Positions 17,030 through 25,454 of a stretch of DNA of 42,012 nt are shown piece after piece (position 1 is the stretch's first letter; each line of letters begins with the position of its first letter). Location: NCBI GenBank assembly GCA_029821265.1, contig JALGTR010000003.1, positions 1 to 42,012 on the forward strand. Direction: 5' to 3'. The translations under genes and the position numbers were made by a program. The notes below the pieces were generated by a model. That model saw nothing but the letters and a program-made list of their open reading frames with translations. It was not told the DNA's origin and did not search any database. The stretch comes from Candidatus Zipacnadia bacterium (GTDB lineage: Bacteria > Armatimonadota > Zipacnadia > Zipacnadales > UBA5352).

Positions 17030-18953
17030 AGAGCAGGATCCACACGGGGCTGGCCCAGGCCATCTGGCCGTCGGACTGCAGGACGCGCAGGTAGTAGAAC
17101 ACGAACTTCGGCTCGCGCTCATCGCACGGCGTCAACGCCAGAGACTCAAGCGGCTCACTGTCGACCCACTCAAGCTGCAGGTCAACGTCATCGACTCGCA
17201 CGCTGTGAACCACCTCGTTGTTGCGCACGACCTCGACCTGCGAGAGTTTCGTCTCACCGATGACCGTCGCCTCGATCGTCCGAGCATCGGACAGCTGCGG
17301 TCGCGTCTCGAGCTCGATCTCCTCACCCATGAATACGCCCCCCACGCGGAAGACCACGATCATGCGCGCTCCGGTCGTGGCGTAGGTGTGGCGATCGTAC
17401 ATCGCCTGGAAGATCGCCTCACGTGACAGCTCGGGGGCCCAGACGGCCATTAGCCCGTCGCGGTAGCGGAACGGCTCAGCCCCGGTCATCACCGGATCTC
17501 CGGGATGGCCGAGGTGGTCGTCACCGCCGCCCACGAAGCCCAGACGCCGCCCCATCGCCAGCGCGCGCTGCACGAAGCCCTCGGGCCTCTCGCCGCTGTC
17601 AATCGGCATGTCGGTCACGCCGATCGGCGGCGTCCCGGTCGGGCGCATCGGGAACGGATTGCCATCGTGCACCGAGCACTCAGAGCTGCCCCAGACGGAG
17701 TATATCTCGACGAGCCGCTCCTTCTCGGGATCGTGATCCGACCAGTCACAGAAGTTGCCGACACTCGCGGGATGGTGCGGGATGACGATTGCCCGCTGGT
17801 CGCGCAGCGCCTCGAAGAGCTCCGGTGCGGTGGGATAGTGCTCGTCGCCGGAGCGGTACATCGGCTGGTAATCATCCGCGTAGTACACGTTCCGATCTCC
17901 AGCGCCGTTCCTGCGCCACTTCGCCCACTCGTACCCGAGCAGTGTCACGAACCTCCCGGGGTCGTTGCACTCTGCCGTGACACGCTGGATCTCCCGCCAC
18001 TCGTCCTCTCCCGTCTCGTAATCGTGGTCGTGGTCGCCCACGGCTCCGAAGTCCAGCCGGTTGTCATCACGCATGCAGGAGTAGTAGCTTTCGACTGTCC
18101 CGGTGCCGTCAGAGCAGTGCGTGTGTCCGTGAATCACGCCGAAGTAAAGCTGCGCCTGATCGTGCCGCGTCACGAGGATCGGGTTGGACACGTAGCGGAT
18201 ATCGCTGATCGTGTCGGTGGCGATGACACGTAGCAGCCCGCGGCTGAAGGCCTTGAAGCCCTCGACCACGATGACGCCGCCTTCGGTGAACTTCGCCCTC
18301 TCCGGACCGGTCACGTTCTCTTCGGTGATCTCGAGCTCCAGCTCGCCCTGGTACAGCGACGCGACGTTGCCGAACCTGTCCTCGGCCTTGATGTGCACAG
18401 CGAACTCGTCGCCCGCCGGCACCGTCGCCGGCGCCAGCACGCGCAGGTGATCCATGGGGCCGCCGACAACGTTGATTGTTGGTGCGCCCTTCACGCGCTG
18501 AAACTCGGGATCCTGCCCCTCCGCCGGCGGCCGCGCCACGAACAGATCGAAGCGCTTGCCCGGCTCCGAGAACGTCTGGGGTGTGGAGCCTTCGCCTCCG
18601 CCGGATGTGTCGCCGAGCACCACCGTGATCGCGTCCTCGGCGCGAAGTGGCGCTCCGGTGATCGTCATGTCCACGACGTTGCTCGGCACCTCGGAGAAGC
18701 GCGGTACATGCACCAGCAAATCGGCCTCTCCGCTGCATTCTGCCGTGACATACTCGCGGGCGGTCGGATCGTCGGTCTGCGGCCGGATCCAGTCGCTCTT
18801 GTTATCGCGCCCGCCGCCGATGCGCAGCCGGACTATGCCGCCCTCGGGAAGCTCCAGTCCCGCGAAGGTGATCCGCAGCGTATCGGGCACGCCTGCCATC
18901 ACCGTCGGCGGTTCGACTTCGGCTCGGGTCAGTTTCGGCACATCATCGGTCAT
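17028..18953 (-). CDS. PHP-domain-like / DUF3604-like metal-dependent protein with N-terminal beta domains
   Basis: GVIHGHTHCSDGTGTVESYYSCMRDDNRLDFGAVGDHDHD, VIPHHPASVG, GGGDDHLGHPG (metal-ligand motifs). Confidence 0.75.
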   Translation of the reverse strand: MTDDVPKLTRAEVEPPTVMAGVPDTLRITFAGLELPEGGIVRLRIGGGRDNKSDWIRPQTDDPTAREYVTAECSGEADLLVHVPRFSEVPSNVVDMTITGAPLRAEDAITVVLGDTSGGGEGSTPQTFSEPGKRFDLFVARPPAEGQDPEFQRVKGAPTINVVGGPMDHLRVLAPATVPAGDEFAVHIKAEDRFGNVASLYQGELELEITEENVTGPERAKFTEGGVIVVEGFKAFSRGLLRVIATDTISDIRYVSNPILVTRHDQAQLYFGVIHGHTHCSDGTGTVESYYSCMRDDNRLDFGAVGDHDHDYETGEDEWREIQRVTAECNDPGRFVTLLGYEWAKWRRNGAGDRNVYYADDYQPMYRSGDEHYPTAPELFEALRDQRAIVIPHHPASVGNFCDWSDHDPEKERLVEIYSVWGSSECSVHDGNPFPMRPTGTPPIGVTDMPIDSGERPEGFVQRALAMGRRLGFVGGGDDHLGHPGDPVMTGAEPFRYRDGLMAVWAPELSREAIFQAMYDRHTYATTGARMIVVFRVGGVFMGEEIELETRPQLSDARTIEATVIGETKLSQVEVVRNNEVVHSVRVDDVDLQLEWVDSEPLESLALTPCDEREPKFVFYYLRVLQSDGQMAWASPVWILL

Positions 18954-18959
18954 GAGATC

Positions 18960-21260
18960 TCATCCGCCTTCTCTCGGCGTATCGGCTCTTGAGGGATGCT
19001 TCGTGAACGCGCGGCACCGTCCCTCTGGCGTGCCCTGTCGCAGCTCCAGCGAGCCCTGCGCGCCCATCACTTCGGCCTCGCCATGCAGGCGCTCGGCCAG
19101 TCGTGTGTATCGTCGCTGCTCCTCAGTGTTTGTGGCCGCGCGGTAGATGCCCGCGGAGTTGCCGATCAGCAGTGCAAGGTCCTCCGCTCGCGTGAGGGCG
19201 GTGTACAGCAGATTGCGGCGCAACATGATGTAGTGCGTCGAGTGCATCACGATGACGGCCGCCGGGTACTCGCTCCCCTGTGACTTGTGGATCGTCATCG
19301 CGTAGGCGAGCTGGAGCTGGTCGATCTCCGATTGGTCGTAGGTGACCTCTTCGTCCTCGAATGCCACCGTGATCGACTTGTCGCGCGTGCTGATGCGCAT
19401 CACTTTGCCGATCTCGCCGTTATAGACCAGCTTATCGTAGTTGTTGACGACTTGCAGCACCCGATCTCCCTCGCGCAGTACCTGGTCGCCGTAGCGCACC
19501 TCGGCCGTGTGCGGCGTCTTCGGGTTGAGCGCCTCCTGCAGGCGCCGGTTTAGCTCAGAGACGCCCAACGGCCCGCGGTGCATCGGTGTGATGACCTGGA
19601 CGTCCTCCGGATCGAAGCCCAGCGACGGCAATCCGCGCGTGACCGCGCCGATGACGTAGTCCGCCCCCGTCTCCGGCTCGCGCGCGTGCAGGAACAGGCA
19701 GTCCTCGCCGTCGCGTTTGCGCCACGGCACGAGTATCGGCTCCTGATCGTTGATGAGCCTATGCGCGTTCTCGACGATCAATGAGCGCCGGGCCTGGCGG
19801 AAGATCTCCGTGAGCCGATAGACAGGCACAACACCGGCCTCCACGAGATCGCGGAAGAAGCTGCCCGGACCGACGCTGGGAAGCTGATTGGCGTCACCGA
19901 TGAAGATGATCTGCGCCTCCGGGGGCAGCGCCCGGAGCAGATCGCGGGCCAGCGGCAGATCGATCATCGACGATTCGTCGATGACCAGGGTGTCGACCTC
20001 CAGCGGCTCGCTTTCATTGCGGGTGAAGCGGCCCTTGAAGGGATCGTAGGCCAGCAGACGGTGGATCGTCGAGGCATCCGCACCGGCGAGCTCCGCCATG
20101 CGCTTCGCCGCCCGCCCGGTCGGCGCCGCCAGGGCCACATTGCGGCCGAGGGCCCTGCAGGCGCTGACGATGACGCGGACGATCGTCGTCTTTCCGGTTC
20201 CCGGGCCTCCAGTGATCACCGTGATTCGGTCCGCCAGCGCCCCCGCCACGGCCGTCTGCTGCTGGCCCGACAGGATCACTCCCGCCAGCTCTCCCTGCCT
20301 GCCCAGCCAGGCCCGGGTTTGCTCGGGCGTCGGCGCGCCCGGGACCGTCTCCGCGGCGAGCTTCAGGACGCGCAGCGCGACCTCCTGTTCAGCCGCGAGC
20401 AGGTGCGGGAGATAAACCGCGCGGCCCCAGGGCGTCTGCTCGATCTCGACCTCGTCGGCCTCTTCAAGCTGCGTCAGGGCCTGCTCGAGCAGTTCGCGCT
20501 CCACGTCCATCAGCCGCTCTCCCTGGTCGAGCAGCACCCGGGCGGGCAGGAAGAGATGCCCCTCGCCGGTGGCCTGGTCGAGGGTGTAGATGAGCCCCGC
20601 CTGCAGCCTCGATGGATCGCGCTCGTCGACGCCCACAGAGCGCGCGATACGGTCGGCAGTCAGGAAGCCGATGCCACGAATGCGCCGGGCGAGCACATAT
20701 GGCTCGCTCTCGATCACCTCGATGGTCCGATCGCCGTAGGTCTGCGCGATCTTCGCGCCCAGCGCCCCGCCCATGCCGTGCTTGTGCAGAAAGAGCATGA
20801 CCTCGCGCATGCGCTCGTGTCGTCGCCACGCCTTCACCAGCGCCTCGGCGCGCTTCTCGCCGATGCCCTCGACCTCGCGCACGCGCTCCGGTCGCTTGTC
20901 GAGGATCTCGAGCGTGTCCTCGCCGAAGCGCTCCACGAGCCGTTTGGCGAGGGCCTTCCCGATGCCCTCGACCTGTCCCGATGCGAGGTAGCTCACGATC
21001 GCCTCGGTGGAGGATGGCCGTACGAGCTGGTAGCTGTCGAACTGAAACTGGCGCCCGTACTTCGCGTCAACCACCCAGCGGCCGTACACGCGCATGTTCT
21101 CGCCTGTGGTCGGCTCGGTAATGTTCCCGACGCAGGTCACTTTCCGCGTGTCACAGCGCAGGTGCAGCACCGCCCAGCCATCATCGGGCGCATGGTACAC
21201 CACGCGCTCGACGCAGCCTTCGAGGTATTCGAGATCTTCGGGTGGCGACTGCTTGCCCAT
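18960..21260 (-). CDS. recD2: ATP-dependent RecD-like DNA helicase (RecD2)
   Basis: LEGCVERVVYHAPDDGWAVLHL, HhH-rich N-terminus, GGPGTGKTTIVRVIV, DESSMIDLPLARDLL, GDANQLPSVGPGSFFRDL, AYAMTIHKSQGSEYPAAVIV. ATG at 21260 chosen; the exact start is uncertain. Confidence 0.92.
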   Translation of the reverse strand: MGKQSPPEDLEYLEGCVERVVYHAPDDGWAVLHLRCDTRKVTCVGNITEPTTGENMRVYGRWVVDAKYGRQFQFDSYQLVRPSSTEAIVSYLASGQVEGIGKALAKRLVERFGEDTLEILDKRPERVREVEGIGEKRAEALVKAWRRHERMREVMLFLHKHGMGGALGAKIAQTYGDRTIEVIESEPYVLARRIRGIGFLTADRIARSVGVDERDPSRLQAGLIYTLDQATGEGHLFLPARVLLDQGERLMDVERELLEQALTQLEEADEVEIEQTPWGRAVYLPHLLAAEQEVALRVLKLAAETVPGAPTPEQTRAWLGRQGELAGVILSGQQQTAVAGALADRITVITGGPGTGKTTIVRVIVSACRALGRNVALAAPTGRAAKRMAELAGADASTIHRLLAYDPFKGRFTRNESEPLEVDTLVIDESSMIDLPLARDLLRALPPEAQIIFIGDANQLPSVGPGSFFRDLVEAGVVPVYRLTEIFRQARRSLIVENAHRLINDQEPILVPWRKRDGEDCLFLHAREPETGADYVIGAVTRGLPSLGFDPEDVQVITPMHRGPLGVSELNRRLQEALNPKTPHTAEVRYGDQVLREGDRVLQVVNNYDKLVYNGEIGKVMRISTRDKSITVAFEDEEVTYDQSEIDQLQLAYAMTIHKSQGSEYPAAVIVMHSTHYIMLRRNLLYTALTRAEDLALLIGNSAGIYRAATNTEEQRRYTRLAERLHGEAEVMGAQGSLELRQGTPEGRCRAFTKHPSRADTPREGG

Positions 21261-21349
21261 GGGATGGAGGATTTCCCCGGCTGCGGCACGCGTTCCTTCC
21301 GGCCGCTCCCGGCTTAAGACGTCCACCACAGCTGCCCTGTTCGCGTGGC

Positions 21350-21378
21350 TTGACAGCCCATGGGAGCGCACGTAAACT
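21350..21378 (+). promoter_or_regulatory. Sigma70-like promoter upstream of the sugar kinase operon
   Basis: TTGACA (21350-21355), 17 bp, TAAACT (21373-21378). Confidence 0.55.
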
Positions 21379-21490
21379 GCAAACCGATCGTGCACCGCAA
21401 GCGCCAACGGTCCAGGGGCGCAGCGCCTCGCCGGGCGACGCGTACAAAGACAGCAGCGAACGCAGCACGAGGCAGCCGCCGGAGGAAAGA

Positions 21491-22588
21491 ATGCCGCGAC
21501 GCGTGACCGTGTCAGCACCCGGGAGAATCTGCTTGTTCGGCGAGCACCAGGACTTCCTGGGGCTGTCGGTGATAGCCTGCGCGATCAATCTCGACATCCG
21601 CATCACCGGGACATCGCGCGAGGACACGCGCTTCGCCATCGATATGCCCGATCTCGACCGCAGCGATGAGTTCGATGCCGCCCGCACCGTGCCCTATCAC
21701 GGCCGGCGCGACTATATCCGCTCGGCGACCAATGTCTGCAGCCGCAACGGCCTGCAGTTCACGCGCGGCTTCGACTGCACGATTCGCGGCACGATTCCGA
21801 TCAACGCCGGTGCCTCCAGCTCCTCGGCCCTGACCGTGGCCTGGGTCAGCTTCGCATGGGCCACACAAACGGGCGCGCTTCCTGAGAGCCACGAGATGAT
21901 CGCGCGGCTCGCGCACCTGGCCGAGGTCGTGGAGTTCGGCGAACCCGGTGGGATGATGGATCACTACACTTCGGCGATCGGTGGGCTGCTCTACATCGAT
22001 TGCCGCGAGCCGATTACGGTCGAGCGACTACCGGCGAAGCTTGACGGCTTCGTGCTCGGCGATTCGCTGGAGCCGAAGGACACCACCGGGGTGCTCGGGA
22101 AGAGCCGCAGCGCCGTGGAGACCGGGCTTGCCGTTCTGCGGGATCGCGTGGCCGACTTTGACTTTCGGACCACGACGCTTGCCGAGGTCGAGCCATTCCT
22201 GGGGGAGATGCCCGAGGAGAGCCGGCGCAGGATCGTCGCGAACTTCCACAACCGCGAGATCTGCCGCGACGCCCGGAAGCTTCTGTCCCGACCGGCCCCG
22301 GATTCCGAGACCCTTGGGCGGCTGCTCTACGCCCACCACGAGCATCTGCGCGACGGAATCGGCGTCTCGACGCCCAAGATCGATCGCATGCTCGACGCGG
22401 CGATGGAGGCCGGGGCGCTGGGCGGCAAGGTCAACGGCTCGGGCGGTGGTGGCACGATGTTCGCGTACGCTCCCGGGCGGCAGGAAGAGGTCAAGGAGGC
22501 GCTGGACGCCGCGGGTGGTCGCGGGATTATCGTCAGCCCGCGCGAGGGCGCCACGCTGCTCGAGTGTGTCGAAGAGGAGGGGACGTAG
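21491..22588 (+). CDS. GHMP-family sugar kinase (galactokinase-like)
   Basis: APGRICLFGEHQDFLGLSVIACAINLDI; GTIPINAGASSSSALTVAWV (ATP-binding motif); KVNGSGGGGTMFAYAP. Confidence 0.85.
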   Translation: MPRRVTVSAPGRICLFGEHQDFLGLSVIACAINLDIRITGTSREDTRFAIDMPDLDRSDEFDAARTVPYHGRRDYIRSATNVCSRNGLQFTRGFDCTIRGTIPINAGASSSSALTVAWVSFAWATQTGALPESHEMIARLAHLAEVVEFGEPGGMMDHYTSAIGGLLYIDCREPITVERLPAKLDGFVLGDSLEPKDTTGVLGKSRSAVETGLAVLRDRVADFDFRTTTLAEVEPFLGEMPEESRRRIVANFHNREICRDARKLLSRPAPDSETLGRLLYAHHEHLRDGIGVSTPKIDRMLDAAMEAGALGGKVNGSGGGGTMFAYAPGRQEEVKEALDAAGGRGIIVSPREGATLLECVEEEGT

Positions 22589-22590
22589 CG

Positions 22591-23973
22591 GTGAGTTCGC
22601 TCAGCGCCGAGGCCAGCAGACCGCTGAAGATCACCATCGGCGGAGTGCGCGGGGTGGTCGGTGAGACGCTCACGCCCGACCTGCTCGTGAACTTCAGCCA
22701 GGCTTTCGGAACGTGGGTCGGTGGCGGGCGCGTGCTGATCTCACGCGACACGCGACCGTCCGGGCGCATGGTCGCCCACTGCGTTACCTCCGGGCTCATA
22801 GCCACCGGCTGCGAGGTCGTCGATCTCGGCATCTGCCCGACCGCGGCCCTCCAGCTCGCCGTCCGGCAATCCGAGGCCGTCGGTGGCATCGCCATAACCG
22901 CCGGGCACAACAACGCCCGCTGGAACGCGCTCAAGTTCTGCCGCGATGACGGAATCTACCTCAACCCGCGTCAGGCCCAGGAGCTGCTTAACGTCTACCA
23001 CCAGCGCGAGTTCGCCAAAGCTCCGTGGAATAAACTCGCGCCGGTCGGGCGCGATGACGCGGCGGGCGAGCGTCACCTCGAGGCCGTGCGCGAGCAGCTC
23101 GACGTCGATGCCATCCGGGCCGCGGGCTTGAAGATCGCCGTTGATTGCACCAACGGGGCCTGCTCGCGCTTCACGCCGCGTTTCCTCGCGGACCTCGGCT
23201 GCGAGGTCGTCGCGATCAACGATGATCCCGAGCTTCCATTCCCGCACGAGCCGCGTCCGACGCCCCCCAATCTTAGCCAGCTTCGCGCACTCGTCTCGGC
23301 CGCTGAGGCGGACGCGGGCTTCGCGCATGATGCCGACGGCGACAGGCTCGGCATCGTCACGGAGGCCGGCGAGGCGCCCGGCGAGGAGTACACGCTCTGC
23401 CTTGCCGCCGAGATGGTTCTCGGCCGCGGCGATCCGGGTCCGGTCGTGACGAACCTGTCCACGTCCATGGCCGTGGAGGATGTCGCGTCGAAGTACGGGC
23501 GCGAGGTGATCCGCACCGGCGTCGGGCAGGTCTTCATCTCCGAGGCGGCGGTCGATCATGGCGCGGCGATCGCCGGCGAGGGCTCAGGCGGCATAGTCTT
23601 CCCGCGCATCAACTACGCGCACGACAGCATCGCGGCGCTCGGCCACATCGTGAACCTCATGGCCGAGCGCGATCGCCCGATCTCCGAGCTGATCGCGGAG
23701 ATACCGCGCTACACGATCGTCAAGCGCGAGGTTGTCTGTCCGCCACAACGCGCCTACAGCGCCCTCGAGGAGCTGCGGCGCGGAATCGACGCCCCCTGGG
23801 TCACCGAGACCAACCTCGATGACGGCGTGAAGCTGATAGGCGAGGATCGCTGGGTCCACATCCGCGTATCGATGACCGAGCCGCGCATCCGCGTGATCGC
23901 AGAGGCCGCCGCGGAGGGCCTTGCGATCGATCTCGCCGAGGAGTATGTCCGCAGGGCCAACCGCCTGCTGTAA
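22591..23973 (+). CDS. Alpha-D-phosphohexomutase family protein lacking the catalytic serine (TAGHNN)
   Basis: KITIGGVRGVVGETLTPDLL, ITAGHNNARWNALKF, DADGDRLGIV, RVSMTEPRIRV; GTG start with GAGGAGGGG upstream. Confidence 0.88.
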   Translation: MSSLSAEASRPLKITIGGVRGVVGETLTPDLLVNFSQAFGTWVGGGRVLISRDTRPSGRMVAHCVTSGLIATGCEVVDLGICPTAALQLAVRQSEAVGGIAITAGHNNARWNALKFCRDDGIYLNPRQAQELLNVYHQREFAKAPWNKLAPVGRDDAAGERHLEAVREQLDVDAIRAAGLKIAVDCTNGACSRFTPRFLADLGCEVVAINDDPELPFPHEPRPTPPNLSQLRALVSAAEADAGFAHDADGDRLGIVTEAGEAPGEEYTLCLAAEMVLGRGDPGPVVTNLSTSMAVEDVASKYGREVIRTGVGQVFISEAAVDHGAAIAGEGSGGIVFPRINYAHDSIAALGHIVNLMAERDRPISELIAEIPRYTIVKREVVCPPQRAYSALEELRRGIDAPWVTETNLDDGVKLIGEDRWVHIRVSMTEPRIRVIAEAAAEGLAIDLAEEYVRRANRLL

Positions 23974-24005
23974 CGTTGCATCGCCGCTGTGCGAGAGGGT
24001 CTGAG

Positions 24006-25370
24006 ATGGCTGGCATCCAGAGCTTGAAGATCGGAGTCTCCGGCGTTCGTGGGGTCGTCGGCCAGTCGCTTACGCCGCAACTCGTCGTGGGATTTGCCGA
24101 GGCCTTCGGCACCTACCTCGACGGCGGCGTGGTCGTGATCGGTCGGGATCCCAGACCGTCGGGCGAGATGATTCTGAACGCGCTGGTCGGAGGGCTGCTC
24201 TCGACCGGCTGCTCGGTGATCGACATCGGGGTCTGCCCGACGCCCACGATGCAGCACGCCGTGGTGGATCTCGGCGCGGACGGTGGGATCGCTGTGACCG
24301 CCAGCCATCATCCGGCGGCCTGGAATGCGCTCAAGTTCTGCCGCGAGGACGGCATCTTTCTCAACCAGCACCAGGCTGAGGAGTTGCTCAACGTCTACCA
24401 TCAGGGCGCCTTCGTGCAGCGCCCACACGACGCGCTGGGGCGGATGGGGCACGACGAGGGCGCGATCAACCGCCACCTGACCAAGGTCCTGTACTCGGCC
24501 GATCTCGACGCCATCTCCAGCCTCGCCCCGAAGGTCGTCATCGACAGCGTCAACGGCGCCGGCGCCGACTGCGCCGAGGGGCTGCTGCAGAAGATGGGTT
24601 GCGAGGTCATCGCCATCAACGATGTGCCCAATGGGCGCTTCCCGCGCGAGCCCGAGCCGATCGCAGAGAACCTCGGACAGCTCTGCGAGGCCGTGCGCGA
24701 GCATGGCGCGGACCTTGGCCTGGCGCAGGACGCCGACGGCGATCGCCTCGCCATCGTCTCCGAGGAGGGCGAGGCCATCGGCGAGGAATACACGCTCGCC
24801 TTCGCCTGCGACGTCATGGCCGAGACCCGCAAGGGGCCGCTGGTTACGAACCTCTCGACCAGCCGCATGATCGACGAGGTCGGCGAACGCCACGGCTGCG
24901 AGGTCGTGCGCTCGAAGGTCGGCGAGGTGAACGTGGTCGAGACGATGCTCGCCGTCGATGCGATTGGCGGCGGCGAGGGCAACGGCGGCGTAATCGACCC
25001 GAATCTGCACTACTGCCGCGACAACCTCGCCGCCATGGCACTGATCCTCGGTGGCATGGCCAGACGCGGGATCACGATCACGGAGTGGAAGCGCACATTC
25101 CGCCCCTCGGCGATCGTCAAGGAGAAGCTCCCCTGCTCCGCAGGCATGATCGGCCGCGCGATTCTCGCGCTGCAGCGCCACTACGAGGGCCAGACTCTCG
25201 ACCTCACTGAGGGCGTGAAAGCGTTCTTCGACGGCGACGCATGGGTGCACGCCCGGCCCAGCAACACCGAGCCGATCATCCGCGTTGTGGCCGAGGCTGA
25301 TGACCACGCCACCGCGCGCTGGCTGGCGGATGAGGCCGTCCAGGTCGCGGCACAGGCCATCGAGGGGTAG
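24006..25370 (+). CDS. Phosphoglucomutase/phosphomannomutase family protein (catalytic Ser present: TASHHP)
   Basis: KIGVSGVRGVVGQSLTPQLV, VTASHHPAAWNALKF, DADGDRLAIV, RPSNTEPIIRVVAEA. Confidence 0.92.
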   Translation: MAGIQSLKIGVSGVRGVVGQSLTPQLVVGFAEAFGTYLDGGVVVIGRDPRPSGEMILNALVGGLLSTGCSVIDIGVCPTPTMQHAVVDLGADGGIAVTASHHPAAWNALKFCREDGIFLNQHQAEELLNVYHQGAFVQRPHDALGRMGHDEGAINRHLTKVLYSADLDAISSLAPKVVIDSVNGAGADCAEGLLQKMGCEVIAINDVPNGRFPREPEPIAENLGQLCEAVREHGADLGLAQDADGDRLAIVSEEGEAIGEEYTLAFACDVMAETRKGPLVTNLSTSRMIDEVGERHGCEVVRSKVGEVNVVETMLAVDAIGGGEGNGGVIDPNLHYCRDNLAAMALILGGMARRGITITEWKRTFRPSAIVKEKLPCSAGMIGRAILALQRHYEGQTLDLTEGVKAFFDGDAWVHARPSNTEPIIRVVAEADDHATARWLADEAVQVAAQAIEG

Positions 25371-25400
25371 GCTCCACCAGGGACGCGCGTCACGAATCGC

Positions 25401-25427
25401 GAGGGGCCGGGTGATGCCCGGCCCCTC
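25401..25427. terminator. Bidirectional hairpin terminator between convergent genes
   Basis: GAGGGGCCGGG-TGATG-CCCGGCCCCTC: perfect 11-bp stem. Confidence 0.7.
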
Positions 25428-25454
25428 TTCGCATGCCGATGCCGCGTGCGGACG

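Noticed and set aside
23754-25307. 517-aa minus-strand ORF opposite the phosphohexomutase
   Set aside because: Codon-bias shadow ORF on the opposite strand of a conserved enzyme.
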